From Lepidostoma basale (lineage: Eukaryota; Arthropoda; Insecta; Trichoptera; Lepidostomatidae): a DNA stretch of 64,000 nt. Each line of letters starts with the position of its first letter. Within the stretch, counting starts at the first letter, position 1. The stretch spans positions 992,001 to 1,056,000 of the forward strand of contig JAHDVF020000106.1 in the NCBI GenBank assembly GCA_022606425.2, read 5' to 3'. Below, piece by piece: positions 31,195 to 41,634 of this stretch. The position numbers and the translations under genes are program-made. The notes under the pieces were generated by a model that was not told the origin of the DNA, did not search any database, and saw only the letters and a list, made by a program, of their open reading frames with translations.

Positions 31195-31520
31195 TTATGT
31201 AATCTTTGATCATAATAACTAACCAACTTATTATCAGACCTGCTTCCCGGAGGGGAAGGCAGAAATAATGAACCAGCAGATTTTTCTGGCCTGACATATT
31301 TTCTTGCTTCCTCAATATTCATAAATCGTGTCTGGATGCACGTCATTTTTCCCCGACTGATATTTAATATTAGCATGGATATACCCGACTGATATTTAAT
31401 TATTACATGGCTGATATTTAATATTTCATTGACATAATCTTGGCAGTTTTCCTTGGTTTTCCTGTATTTCTAGTTCTGTTTATGTCGTTTACATATACTT
31501 TCGTAAAAAAAGTCCATTGT
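31195..31520 (-). mobile_element. TTAG-LINE 3' fragment
   Basis: AACTAACCAACTTATTATCA, GCTTCCCGGAGGGGAAGGCA, then the complement of NIEEARKYVRPEK codons and decayed upstream sequence. The 3' stem is GC-changed relative to other copies. Confidence 0.6.
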
Positions 31521-31730
31521 TTTGGCCAAAACACTATGATAACTGATACTTCAAAATTGTAAACTGTTAATTTTTATGATTATCGTGACAGCTTTTTGAG
31601 TGTCCCGACAGCTTTTTGAGTTCCACGACAGCTGTTTCGTCAACCAATGATGGCGAAACAGCTGTCGCGACAATTTAAAGAAGTGAATAATAAAAATTGT
31701 GATATTGTGTTAAAAGTTGTAACAGTAAAT
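31505..31730. repeat. Family C unit, rearranged
   Basis: The end block AGTCCATTGTTTTGGCC is followed by three partial copies of CGACAGCTTTTTGAGT or CGACAGCTGTTTCGTC within 50 bases, then GGCGAAACAGCTGTCGCGAC. The plus side has GAAACAGCTGTC, but the CTGANGA block is gone. Confidence 0.55.
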
Positions 31731-31804
31731 AGATTTATTTCTCTTTTTCTTTTTATATACTTTGTATATAAAACACTTATATTAAAAAAAAATAAAAGTA
31801 CATA

Positions 31805-31835
31805 GACATGTTTCGGACAACCAGACCTTATTCAG
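31805..31835 (-). ncRNA. Hammerhead-like motif, family A, G8 changed
   Basis: On the minus strand: CTGAATA (31829-31835; G8 to T), extra A, decayed GGTC/GTCC stem, GAAA (31811-31814), ACATGT and GTC (31805-31807). Confidence 0.45.
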
Positions 31836-31951
31836 TGGTACATATTATAAAGATATATTTTAAAAATATTATAAAATTGTTTACTAACATCTGCCAGTTC
31901 ATGTAAACAATTTTATCATATTTTTAAAATGTATCTTTATAATATGTATCA

Positions 31952-31982
31952 CTGAAGAAGGACTGGTTGTCCGAAACATGTC
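31952..31982 (+). ncRNA. Hammerhead-like motif, family A, complete core
   Basis: CTGAAGA (31952-31958), extra A (31959), stem II GGAC/GTCC with loop TGGTT (31960-31972), GAAA (31973-31976), self-complementary ACATGT (31976-31981) and GTC (31980-31982), with predicted cleavage after 31982. Stem I is weak: ATGTATCA upstream pairs poorly with TATATAATT downstream. With stem III palindromic and loopless, any activity would need two copies forming a dimer, as described for small PLE-associated hammerheads. Confidence 0.55.
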
Positions 31983-32359
31983 TATATAATTAATTTTTTT
32001 TAATATAAGTGTTATATACACAAATTACAAAATACAAAATTATATATTGTAAAAAAAGAAAAAGAGAAATAAAGCATCATAACAACACAAAGTATGGGGT
32101 ACATAGAAGAAAAGTAAATAGTTTCTTTACTATTCTTTATTCGTTCGTTCTTTCCATGTCGTACGCTTAATAGAACACTGGCTTAACCCAAAAAAGCAAG
32201 TTTTACTCAATCTGACATGAGTCGGTGTTTTAACAAAAACAGTCGAAGAACACGTACGAATGGATAGCGTCAACATTGTGAAAAATAGATGGATAGCGTT
32301 AACACAAGCCTTTGTCTTATGTTAACTCAATTATATCCTAAACCACAATCGGTCAGTTT

Positions 32360-32490
32360 ACTATTAAGCGTGCGATGTGTCCAAATCAGCTTAGCGATAC
32401 TTTAATTATTATATTTTGTTCATTTGATTCGCACTGCATTATTATTTTATATTTGCATTTGACACTCTATCATGTACAGATTTCATTAAT
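32360..32490 (-). mobile_element. TTAG-LINE scrap
   Basis: GTGTCCAAATCAGCTTAGCG and TTTGACACTCTATCATGTAC, complements of the WFGHM-like and YMIECQ-like region. Confidence 0.55.
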
Positions 32491-33094
32491 AATTGAAATA
32501 TTAAAATCATCCACCGTCGCTGTCTGTCTGGTACTGGATTTCACCTCGATGGTAATGAAATATGTCAGTACCAGTTCAGTCATGATTGACGTCACAACCA
32601 TTATCATTTCAAAATCACGTGGACCTACAACGTGTTTACGGTTACGGAAAAATAGCACAGGAGCTACTGTTTTCAATTATGCATGGTTAAGGTAATTGAA
32701 TAGATTTACTGACGAGCATTTTCTTTTTTTAATTGACCACGTGCTTTTTCTTTTTTTCTTTTTTTTATTCGATTTAATATGGGAGTGTCGTGAGAAGACT
32801 CTTATTATTGATAACACACTTTTTATGGCATGAGTATTTTTTAACACTATTTATGACATGGGATAAACACTATTTATGATATGATGAGTTCCTTTAAACA
32901 CTATTTTTGACGTGAGTTATTTTAAGCATTATTATAACTAGTATATATACTTATTGATGATTGTGAAAAATTATACATAAGCTTACTTAAAACTAACTAA
33001 ACTAAACAATCGAGCAAATAACAAATTACGGCAAGAAAAAATTACATTCAAATTAAAGTTTTTAAAAGTTAAATGTAAATTACTAAACCAATGT
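32491..33094. other. No recognised feature
   Basis: Opposed short frames near 32375-32695 and 32470-32676 have no motif. A phrase TTAACACTATTTATGACATG recurs loosely three times at 32830-32925 (TATTTATGACATG; TATTTATGATATG; TATTTTTGACGTG), a small degenerate tandem repeat. Confidence 0.35.
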
Positions 33095-33203
33095 TGCTTT
33101 AAATAGTCCATAGATTTGGCCGAAAAACTATGATACCATAAAATTTTAAATTGTATAATTAAATAACTTTGTTTTTGTATCACAATTGCATTTTATTTTA
33201 CGC

Positions 33204-33239
33204 GACAGCTGTTTCATTAACCTATGTTAAAATCATCAG
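33204..33239 (-). ncRNA. Hammerhead-like motif, family C, complete core
   Basis: On the minus strand: CTGATGA (33233-33239), extra T, stem II TTAAC/GTTAA with a short loop, GAAA (33212-33215), palindromic ACAGCTGT and GTC (33204-33206). Downstream GCGTAA pairs only partly with the upstream strand as stem I. Confidence 0.55.
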
Positions 33240-33348
33240 GTTTTACAATAATATATCAAATGTCAAATTTACGTGCATAGGAACAAATACACATGAAGAT
33301 TCGAAAAATCGCGAAAAATTAACATTTGATATATTATTATTATAACAC

Positions 33349-33384
33349 CTGATGATGTCAACATAGATTGATGAAACAGCTGTC
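33349..33384 (+). ncRNA. Hammerhead-like motif, family C, complete core
   Basis: CTGATGA (33349-33355), extra T (33356), stem II GTCAAC/ATTGAT with one mismatch, GAAA (33373-33376), ACAGCTGT (33376-33383) and GTC (33382-33384). It is the partner of the copy at 33204-33239. Stem I is G-C, a mismatch, G-C, U-A. Confidence 0.55.
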
Positions 33385-33644
33385 GCGTAAAATACTCGTA
33401 AAATACAATTGTGATACAAAAACACAGTTATTTAATTAAACAGCTTAAAATGTTGCTTTTGTAATTAAAACATAATAATAGCAATAATTATTTTATCCGA
33501 TGATTTATATTTTAAGTACGCCATTTTTTAATATCAATTACTTCAAATGCGTACAAGGAAAAGACTGACCGAACAGTGCCGTTTTTAGATGTTTCTTAAA
33601 TTTAACATTACTATTTTCAAACTGAATACTTACTTACACGGAGG

Positions 33645-33970
33645 CACGGAGGCGTTTTTGTAGATAACGATTATTGAGACACTGAGAAATCGCGTGAGGA
33701 ACACCAGAATAAGAGATATATGTGAGGTTGAGGATATTATAAGATGTATCAGACAGCCAAGAAGGGACTGGTACGGTAATATTCAAAGAATGGACACCAC
33801 CAGACTCCACTATATTGCATCGCATAATCAACCTCATGGGACTCGTCCTCGTAGAAGACCTCCTAAAAGATGAAAGGACAGCTGAGAATCTTCCTAACAG
33901 GAGGAGCAACACTCTGGAGAACAGACCACATAGGTCTACAACAAGGAAGAAAAATAAGAAGATTATTATT
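33645..33970 (+). mobile_element. AAG-LINE (RTE-like) C-terminal fragment
   Basis: The plus strand gives TLRNRVRNTRIRDICEVEDI, IRCIRQPRRDWYG, VQRMDTTRLHYIA and GTRPRRRPPKR codons, then an (AAGA)n tail near 33950. SINE-1 follows in reverse. Confidence 0.75.
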
Positions 33971-33974
33971 AGTA

Positions 33975-34702
33975 TTATTATGGTTATTTTGTTGAATCGC
34001 TCTTTACATCTTGACAGCATGAGCCAAATCGATGTAAAGGGTATTATAGCTATCATAGTGATTCTAGTGACACGTGATAGGTAGCTAATCTATCGCCATT
34101 TGAGGAGCATTATATAAAAGATAAAATATACACCACAGGAATATACAGCGGGAAGAACAGGAGAGGCAGAGGAGACAAATGCGGGATGGGAAAAAAAAAA
34201 TAATAATAACGTAGAGTACAGTTTTTGACATGTAGGACAAAGGACGAGGTTTAGGAAGCATTTCATAATATTAAATAAAATGTTCCTGTATTATATTTTA
34301 TGCTTATTTATTTAATCCTCAAATGTTCATGTATTTTATATTATGCTTATTTATTTATTCAATAAAGTACAGCGGAGCATAGAAGTGAGATTGAGTAGAT
34401 TAAATGTGGTCTGGCACCCCCTTGTTGTTGCCGTATTTAAATGTTAGTCCCGGATAGACCGGGGACAGGCCCAGTGAGTTGTCGAGCGAGGCTGATAAAA
34501 GGGCGCCGCTACGCCCTATAACAGCCTCGGGTATGTGGCGGGAACTTCTGTGTTCCTTTAAAAAAAAAATCTATCACCATGTAATTGTCACGTGAATATT
34601 ACACCAGACCAAAACCACACTACCCTCGCCGGGAATCGAACCCGATACCTACGGGGTGGCAGTCAATGTACTTACCACTCGGCCACAATGGTCGTCAATT
34701 TT
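33975..34702 (-). mobile_element. SINE-1, reverse, split by a poly-A retroposon
   Basis: The tail and body (33975-34099) and the head (34568-34702, with GGGAATCGAACCCGATACC, the complemented B box) are one copy. It is broken at AATCTATCGCCAT (34087-34099), which reappears as AATCTATCACCAT (34568-34580). This 13 bp near-identical duplication marks the insertion of the segment 34100-34567. Confidence 0.8.
34100..34567 (+). mobile_element. Unidentified retroposon with poly-A tail
   Basis: The insert ends in CCTTTAAAAAAAAAA and is bounded by the 13 bp duplication described for the host SINE-1. Its 3' ~200 bases (GATTAAATGTGGTCTGGCAC; GAGCGAGGCTGATAAAAGGG; CGCCCTATAACAGC) recur at about 45430-45660. 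There is no ORF and no tRNA-like box pair that I can see. Confidence 0.65.
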
Positions 34703-35214
34703 GAATGTCACGAAGCTTTTATAGTGAAAATACACATTTTTTTCGAAACGCTGTTTAATGATTATTTTAGTTCATTTAATAAAATTTGTATGAATTGGAT
34801 GTTTAATTATTGAAGTTGCGTTAATTCCCTAGGAACGTATTTTCCAAATATTTTAAGTAATATGACCCATCACATATTATAATTATATCATGAAAGCAAG
34901 GCATGATCAGTGCCGCTTCTGACTTTTAAACAGCAAGTAATTAAGTGAGAAAATTTACGATTGTTTATCAAAAACTTAGAAATTGTCTGAATGTATTACA
35001 TATTAATTACACATATTAACTTAAATTTTACTTTCATTTCGTTGTATATTTTCAAAACGTATGTTTATTAAAAATTTAAAAAGTCATTCTATTACAAGAA
35101 TGCTACAAATTTTGGTAATGTATTTTCAGTTAGTTTTTAGTTTTTTTTTTGGAAACCGTTAAATAAAAAATCTGTTTAACGTTTAAAAAATCCAAGAATT
35201 ATTAGAATTTAAAA
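34703..35214. other. No recognised feature
   Basis: AT-rich, with no ORF and no repeat match in the window. Confidence 0.4.
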
Positions 35215-35695
35215 TCTAAAATAACTAACTGACTATCGAAAGGGTAGGCAGAGGAATGGACGCGACACTCCATCCTTCTCTTTTCGCCCCCGCGAGAGAC
35301 GCGGTGTGATGGGTTGCGAACCTCATCGCCACCAATAGGCATCTTCCGCGCACACTTCGATCGTCCAACGTCCACAAAATAAATCTAAAACAAATTATAT
35401 AAAATACAATGATATAAAATAAAATAACAAAATAAAATTAATTTAATACATAATAGTGCATGTGTCATCAGCTGGACGATCAGGACATTTGTTTTTATTT
35501 AATTTATATTCCACGTATCCACCGTTTTCTAATTAACTAAATTAGGCACTTAAAACAATCCAACATCAGCAAAATATTTAATATATTATTGAAGAATTTA
35601 TTCAAATAATCATTGAAATAAATGAAAAATTAATTTTTACAACTGTCAAAATTATTTTTATAAACAAAAATACTTACATAATTTTAATATCAAAA
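35215..35695 (-). mobile_element. SINE-3, long copy (~480 bp)
   Basis: The 3' end (CTATCGAAAGGGTAGGCAG) is LINE-like. The central GGTTGCGAACCTCATCGCC block and the 5' part (CATCTTCCGCGCACACTTCG; TTATATTCCACGTATCCACC; CTTAAAACAATCCAACATCA) are shared with 40840-41300, 61600-62060 and 63325-63450. No ORF. A 3' end shared with the TTAG-LINE suggests mobilisation by that LINE. Confidence 0.75.
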
Positions 35696-35699
35696 AGTT

Positions 35700-35785
35700 A
35701 AAAAACGTATTTCATGCTCGAAGATGAAAGTGTAAAGCCTTCGAAACACGTGGAGAAAAATAAACTCAAAAATGAAAATTGAATG
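35700..35785 (+). repeat. Family D unit, right arm
   Basis: CTCGAAGATGAAAGTGTAAA, GCCTTCGAAACACGTGG and AAAATAAACTCAAAAATG. The module has CGAAGA in place of CTGANGA, stem GAAAG..CCTTC, GAAA intact, and ACACGTGG without GTC. Confidence 0.5.
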
Positions 35786-35819
35786 TAATTGAAAAATTGC
35801 GTTGTTAATCGTAAAATAA

Positions 35820-36130
35820 GGTATTTTGGAAAATCTGAGTATGATAGAGTATCGAATATTGTAAAAATATAAGAAATGAATGCAATGCGAATTGAACAAA
35901 ATAATGAAAGGATCATTAAGATGGTTTGGACCCAATTAAATAATGAATGAATAAAGAATGGTAAAAAAGTAAATGTTGACGATGTAAATGGAACTTGAAA
36001 TAATAGAGAAAGACCGAGGAAAACGTGGCACGATCAAATGAATCAAAAATTGAATGTCGGCCACTTGAGGAGTGAAATCAACGTGCGTGCATGACACGAT
36101 GTATGAATGTTGAGTCAGGATAGAAAAGTT
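35820..36130 (+). mobile_element. TTAG-LINE fragment, decayed
   Basis: SEYDRVSN-like, MKGSLRWFGP, RPRKTWHDQMNQKLNVGH and RACMTRCMNVE codons are readable in shifting frames. Confidence 0.7.
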
Positions 36131-36929
36131 TGTTCATTTGTTTATTATTGTGCGATGTAAATATTAAAAGTTATATTTTTCCAAATGAAACTATTCGTGT
36201 TGTTGCGTGGTAATGAAAGTTTATTTAGGTTTTCATCTTTATTACTATACAGAAACTTTAAGTTCTACCACTGTAAGGTGGAGCTTTCGAAGAGTTGGAA
36301 GAGGGTTGAGGATGTTAGCCTTCGGCACTTATACCGCTGGGGGGTGAGGAGGGGTCGAATTGAATCTTAAGTGAGGCTGTGAGAAGACTAAGAGCGGCGG
36401 GCATAGACGATTTTACCTAATTAAATGCGTTAAAAAAAATCGATTGTGTAAAATTCCCTAAAAGACTTTGAAATTTCTCTGACTCAAATTAAATATCGAA
36501 GATTTAATGATACAGAAAATGAGAAAACTCTGCCAGAGTGAGAAAGAATAGCACGAACGCCAAAAGGTTGTTTTTATGATGTTCAAATTCTCATTACATG
36601 TGATATACGAGTATATGTATATTATATTATATCATAGTGGACCAAAGACAGGGTGAATATTTTTTACAAAAAAAAAACAAGGTAGTCATAATTACGTCAG
36701 CCTCAAAGTAGGAATATAAACATATTTTTTAAATGAGAAATATATGATTTCGAAAAAAATATATTGTAATGAAATATTTGTATCTCGGTACTTAACTAGA
36801 TTTTCTTTTTAAAATATATAATTTTTTTGCAGCAAACTGTAATATTTCTGCGGATTCTTGGGATGCAAATCGGCCTTTTGATGTGATATTTTTTTTTTAA
36901 AAAAAGACTGACACCAAAGATTTAAATCA
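36131..36929. other. No recognised feature
   Basis: Contains a modestly GC-rich patch at 36255-36400 (AAGGTGGAGCTTTCGAAGAG) with a short frame (36185-36370) lacking a motif. Confidence 0.35.
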
Positions 36930-37075
36930 ATGATATTAGAATTTATTTTACAATCCTCAATGTGAGCAGAAAATAGCTCATTATTATGAAGAATGAATCT
37001 GGTCGTGTCCAGGCTCGAACCCAAGTCCTCTTGATCAGAAGCCAAGCGTTCTTTCCCCTAGATAGTTTCTCGTTG
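36930..37075 (-). mobile_element. SINE-2, uninterrupted copy
   Basis: On the minus strand: a B-box-like GGTTCGAGCCTGGACACGAC (complement at about 37000-37020), then ATAATGAGCTATTTTCTGCT and CACATTGAGGATTG. The 5' side has CTTGGCTTCTGATCAAGAGG. It serves as the empty-site reference for the broken copy at 27225-28215. Confidence 0.65.
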
Positions 37076-37129
37076 TTTTTCATTATCGTATACACAGGTT
37101 ATTTGAAACCAATTACTGTATAATTTTTT

Positions 37130-37300
37130 TTAGTTATTGATTTTCATGACACGTGATAGGTAACTAATCTATTGTTCCAGAACAAAGACTGCGTGAGAAT
37201 ATTGTTTTTATTTTCTCAATATGTTTTCGTCGGGAATCGAACCCGGCAGTTTCGGATTGGGAGTTATAGCCATTGCCAATTTGCCACGATGGCCATCTAT
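37130..37300 (-). mobile_element. SINE-1 relative, diverged
   Basis: The body GACACGTGATAGGTAACTAA and the head GTCGGGAATCGAACCCGGC with CCACGATGGCCATC (complement of boxes B and A) are kept. The middle has drifted. Confidence 0.65.
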
Positions 37301-37394
37301 AACGTTATACTCGTATTAACCGATACTACCTTATAGTTATAAAATTAAATTATCATATAAAAACAAAATATGTCACCAAGATATGGCAAGGCAA

Positions 37395-37915
37395 AAATAT
37401 CTCAAACAAGACCAAGATGAGGCTGGTTCTAATCCTTGTTTTCTCCAAATTCCTATATAATTGCGAGTCTTGGACTATGCGAACATCGGAGAGGTCCAAA
37501 ATTGATACGTGTGGTGCTGGCGACGAATGCTGCGTATACCCAGGACGGAAAGAAGAACAAACCAGTCAATCATTGACCAGTCAGGGTAAGACTCTTGTGG
37601 ATGTGCTCAATTATGATAAAGAGTTTTTATTTATTCAAATAGTTATTATAATAATGTGGAAATATCAAAATAAATTTAAATAATTTGGATATATAGCCCG
37701 GAGAGATCAGGATAACTTGAAAGGCGCATAATCATGGGCAAAGGGAGGGGAAGGTGACCAAAAGGACGACTACCAAGCCGCTGGTCTGATCAAACCAGGG
37801 AGCTACAGCCTGAAGAGTGACGGATGACATTAGCATATGGCGTGCAATGGTCAATGGTATACAAGATGGACACGACCCTCAATCATGAAGAATACGACTG
37901 AGAAGAAGATAAAAC
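37395..37915 (+). mobile_element. RTE-like LINE C-terminal fragment
   Basis: The frame 37417-37683 reads LVLILVFSKFLYNCESWTMR followed by TSERSKI, the SxxLYGCESW segment after the RT. Downstream, ARRDQDNLK-like, WADQTREL-like and DTTLNHEEYD-like codons precede an AAGAAGATAAAA tail. Part of the RRMLRI region is scrambled. Confidence 0.7.
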
Positions 37916-38133
37916 AAAACGAAATGAATCGATTAAGTTGTTTTAACATTTTTTGTATAGAAATATGATTTACCTATTGTCGTAATGTTGCATAAGGCAT
38001 TTAAACATAGCTTTTACGCCATTATTTATAATGAAAGACATAATTTTATGCATGAATATTAGATACATGTCTAGCACTGTGCCACTATACACTTTCCAGG
38101 TGTCTGTGTTATAAATTCATATAACGTTCCTAC

Positions 38134-38310
38134 CTGGATTCTCGGTAATGAGAACAAGCGATTTTTCTTTGTCATAAGTAGGACACTTAAGCTGAAGTAG
38201 ATTTTCATTAGCGCGGGCTAGTATGGAAGCGTGCGAGGGTGTAATGCATACTCGTATATTCTTAGGATCCAACGGGAAACACTTGTACACATTGTAAAGA
38301 AATATTACAA
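38134..38310 (-). CDS. Possible exon of an unidentified host gene
   Basis: On the minus strand an open frame runs through 38117-38386. Its best part reads VIFLYNVYKCFPLDPKN, then IRVCITPSHASILARANE, NLLQLKCPTYDKEK and SLVLITENPGR. It then meets CAG/GTAGGA (donor after 38134). An acceptor-like CTTTTTCTT...CCTCTAG lies just upstream of 38310. The bounded segment is 177 nt. Amino-acid composition is balanced and matches none of the LINE or transposase families here. I cannot identify the protein. It could equally be a chance frame or an unknown transposon. Confidence 0.3.
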
Positions 38311-38459
38311 CTAGAGGTTTTGTAAGAAAAAGCGTTTTTATATTATCTATTTTTATTTTTTGATACAAAGGATTGGATTGCAGCAAAGTCTATCATTGAT
38401 ACGAAACCATTACTTGGTAGTTTAACATATCAACCATAAAAATATAAATTATTACTTTT

Positions 38460-38602
38460 TATTTAGTATAAACCACTTTATTTTGAGTTAGTAGCGCCAA
38501 GCGGTTTCACTCTGTAGCGAGCTTCCTCAGGGTTATATTTCCGAAGAAGCTCATTACAGAGTAAAACCGGTTGGCGCTTCTAACTCAAATAAAGTGGTTT
38601 AT
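38460..38602. repeat. Family F foldback pair
   Basis: The arms AAACCACTTTATTTTGAGTT and AACTCAAATAAAGTGGTTTA enclose GTAGCGCCAAGCGGTTTCAC and its complement. The arms are about 60 bases and the centre is near 38534. Outward modules lie at 38497-38530 (-) and 38541-38572 (+). Confidence 0.8.
38497..38530 (-). ncRNA. Hammerhead-like motif, family F
   Basis: On the minus strand: CTGAGGA (38524-38530), extra A, stem II GCTC/GAGT (one G-U pair) with a 6-base loop, GAAA (38505-38508), then ACCGCTTGG where the partner arm has the palindromic ACCGGT and GTT. The plus arm has CCGAAGA and AAAA instead. Together the two arms show every element. Confidence 0.5.
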
Positions 38603-39219
38603 CCTAAAGAAAATGTGATTAATTTTATTTTTTATATGTTTTCTGGTTCATGGGAAAAACAAACAAATAAACAAACCGTCACACAGTTTTACCGAAAGGG
38701 TAGGCTAAACGACATATCCGCCACACTATTCTATCATGGCATCTCTTTAACTTCCTCCACATTCATACAACAATTCTTCCGACTTCTCACAGTCTTGCAA
38801 CTTGGACATTTTTCAAATAGTTTCCCGTTGCTTGCAATATTTTTGAATATAACAGGTTATTTGAACGCAATTATTTTATAATTTTTTTTTAAGAGTAATG
38901 TTTTTATAATAACACTGTCATCGCCGTGAATCGAACCCGGGTAGCAGTCATAGTTGTTACCACCCTACCATTAAAGCCTTCCCTATAAAAGAAATATTAT
39001 TCTTCTTTCGGTGTGAAACCTGAACCTAAACTGTGCCTAAATTGAACCTAAACTGAACCTAAACTGAACATGTACCTAAATTGAACCATTCTTGAAGGTT
39101 ATGTATTCAATTTTTTTTTTTTATCCCGAAAATTCGTTTTCCTTCAATTATGTTTTAGAAAATTAACTAAACCATGCGGAAAAAATGATTATTTAAATAA
39201 ATAAAAATAATATAAAACA

Positions 39220-39310
39220 CTTTTTCTATGTTTTATCAAACCAACCGATTTGTTTTTTCAACCCTGAAGAAGCCCCAGCGGGAACTAAACTAGTTGGTTC
39301 TATAAAACAA
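39220..39310. repeat. Family G hairpin unit
   Basis: The outer arms TATGTTTTATCAAACCAACC and GTTGGTTCTATAAAACA are complementary and enclose the module at 39260-39299. Confidence 0.6.
39260..39299 (+). ncRNA. Hammerhead-like motif, family G
   Basis: Stem I AACC (39260-39263) pairs with GGTT (39296-39299). CTGAAGA (39264-39270), extra A, a CCC/GGG stem II, TAAA in place of GAAA (39286-39289), palindromic ACTAGT (39289-39294) and GTT (39293-39295). One essential base (G12) is changed. Confidence 0.45.
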
Positions 39311-40840
39311 AACAAAGTTGTGTCATAACAAAATAACAGTTTTTTTTAAATTATTTTCAATAATGCCACATCACAAATTAAGTGTTTCATATCGAGAGTA
39401 TAAAATGAATCAATTCATTAAAAAAATCGAAAGATGACTTTTTACTTTTGGTCATTTCGTATTAAATTTTGATCATCATTGAAGGTCGTCAAACGAACGT
39501 TCAAGTTTACTTTTATTGGAGCTAAAGTAGTATTTTCAACAAAATAACTTTATGAAGGTAATAAAGCTCTTTATATCTTGTAAGTGGCTAGGGAGATACC
39601 GGCGCTATATCCTACAACACGTACCCCATACGTTCTAATAACGTACTTACGTACTCGCTTGCACAATAAACAACCCGCAAATACGTACCCAATTTTCAGG
39701 GGACTAATACTTGAAACGCGAAATTGGAAGAGATCATTGACAGAAGATACATGGTGTTTCAATTCTGTTACAAGTTTTTTTTTCACTTTCGTTGGAAGTT
39801 CTCACAAATTTTTAAAATAAACTTTCGACAGCTACCAAAATTCTACTTCAACGCATTTTATGACTATCAATTAGAAAGTTAGATCACTAAGAAGAATGTG
39901 CGGGAAAACGTTGTATTATAATTTAGGGGACAATAAACCAAAAGTACTGAAATACACTTTCGACAGCTGCCTAAATGTCCACTTAAACACATTTTCTCAC
40001 TATCAGTTAGAATGTTCATATATTATCTATTGTTTCTTGAACAGTGATGTAAAATTCCTTATTAAATAAATAATTCTAATGAAAACGTCTGTTTTCTAGA
40101 AGATTTATTATAATTTACGGGACAATAATACAAACTGTACAAATCTACATTTTCGACAACCGCCAAAATTTCCACTTGAACACATTTTGTGACTTTCAAT
40201 TATGATATAATAGGAAGTTTATTTACATATTATTTATTGTTTCTTGAATAATGATGTACATCTATATATTAAATAATTAATACAAATGAAAACGTCTGTT
40301 TTCTAGAAATTATATAATTATTTACGGGAATGACATATTTCGTCTCTCTAAGGAACTAGATAGTCAGTAGTATAGTTTTGAAACATATCAAATGAAATAT
40401 TATTTGTTATCAAAAAAATCCAAAAAAAAAGACTTGTAGAACTTGAGGCTGTCTTTATTTTTAACATAATTCAAAAGTACGTAATTGCATAAAATGTTAG
40501 TTAAAAATGGAATTAAAAACCACGGACTTAAGCCTACAGATTGGTCTTAAGGATTTTTATAAAGTAGTCATTGCTTTTTTATCACGGAAATTAAATTTAT
40601 TCATACGATGGATAGAACTCATTAAATTTAATTCAATAGAAAGGAAAATAATTAAACATGAAAGATTTAACAAATTAAAGACGATTGTTCTATTTCGACG
40701 GCAGAATCGGCTTTTGGTTATTGTCTACAATAATGCTGGCATAACCTTTTATAGACCTCTTTAGATGCACTTGTAGCGAATTCGTGAATACTCCTCTATG
40801 AGATAAGATATATCTGTAACAGTAAATTTATTTATTAACT
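39311..40840. other. AT-rich stretch with two family J units
   Basis: J-type blocks lie at 40010-40130 and 40220-40375 (TATTGTTTCTTGAATAATGA; GAAAACGTCTGTTTTCTAGA; GGGAATGACATATTTCGTC). A phrase near TTTCGACAGCTGCCTAAAT recurs at 39826, 39958 and 40151 with ACATTTTGTGACT-like followers, so the J unit is part of a ~130-190 base tandem arrangement. I see no coding gene. Confidence 0.45.
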
Positions 40841-41305
40841 AACTAACTAACTAACCATCACGCCGTCTCCCCGAAAGGGTAGGCAGAAAGAATGGACTGT
40901 CACACTTTAACCGATGCGGCACTCCATCCTTCTCTTTTCGCCCCGCGGGAGACGCGGTGTGATGGGTTGCGAACCTCATAGCCACCAATAGGCATCTCCC
41001 GTGCACACTCCGATCTTCCAACATCCACAAAATAAATCTAAAACAAATAATATAAAATACAATGATATAAAATAAAAATAATTTAATACAAAATGTTATT
41101 TTTAGATGGTGCACATTGGTTTATTTAATTTATGTTCCATGAATCCACCGTTTTTTTAATTTAGCACATAATGTAATAACACATAATGTTTTTTTCCGAT
41201 GTTGCACATGTTGACATGGACGATCCGGACTTTTGTGTTTATTTAATTTATGTTACACGTATCCACCGTTTTTTAAATTAGCTGTTATATGATTTAATTA
41301 ATGTT
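40840..41305 (-). mobile_element. SINE-3, long copy
   Basis: CTAACTAACTAACTAACCAT, CCCCGAAAGGGTAGGC, CTTCTCTTTTCGCCCCGCGG, GGTTGCGAACCTCATAGCC, then the long 5' part with a repeated TTTATTTAATTTATGTTCCA-type phrase (about 41120, 41235 and 41290). Confidence 0.75.
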
Positions 41306-41634
41306 CCACGTATCCACTTTTATTAATGATCTAAATATTCTTATTTAATGATCTAAATATTCTAATTTTAATGTTGATCGTCGTCTTAACTCGAGTCTTA
41401 ATTTTCCTGTTACTCTGTTCTTAGATTTACGGTAATTATCTGTATTATAAAAAAAAAAATTGAATTAATTTCGTCAATAAGAAATAAGAGAAACCAAATG
41501 ATAACTGTCATGTTTCCATTCACATGGTTCTATGCATATTAACATTGATATTATTTTTCTTTCACCATTTATATTGATTTGGATTGCGCTGTAATGATAT
41601 TGTATATAGAAAGAAAATAATAATATGATGAAAA

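Larger units (their letters stand above)
31735..32115. repeat. Family A foldback pair, good copy
   Basis: The left arm TATACTTTGTATATAAAACA and the minus-strand module are followed by a ~70-base centre, then the plus module and the end TATAAGTGTTATATAC. The flank CATCATAACAACACAAAG is shared with 4850, 13145 and 59960. I infer an inverted pair of PLE-type terminal repeats. Confidence 0.75.
33095..33450. repeat. Family C foldback pair, best copy
   Basis: The left arm starts at the end block ATAGTCCATAGATTTGGCC, and both arms carry ACAATTG and TTTTACGCGACAGCTG. The centre (33240-33340) contains a shorter inverted repeat, TATATCAAATGT/ACATTTGATATA. Outward-facing modules occur on both strands. 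Confidence 0.8.

Noticed and set aside
40840..41000. CRISPR-like or telomeric repeat from (CTAA)n runs
   Set aside because: The runs are tails of LINE and SINE-3 copies, four-base units without spacers, and not TTAGG.
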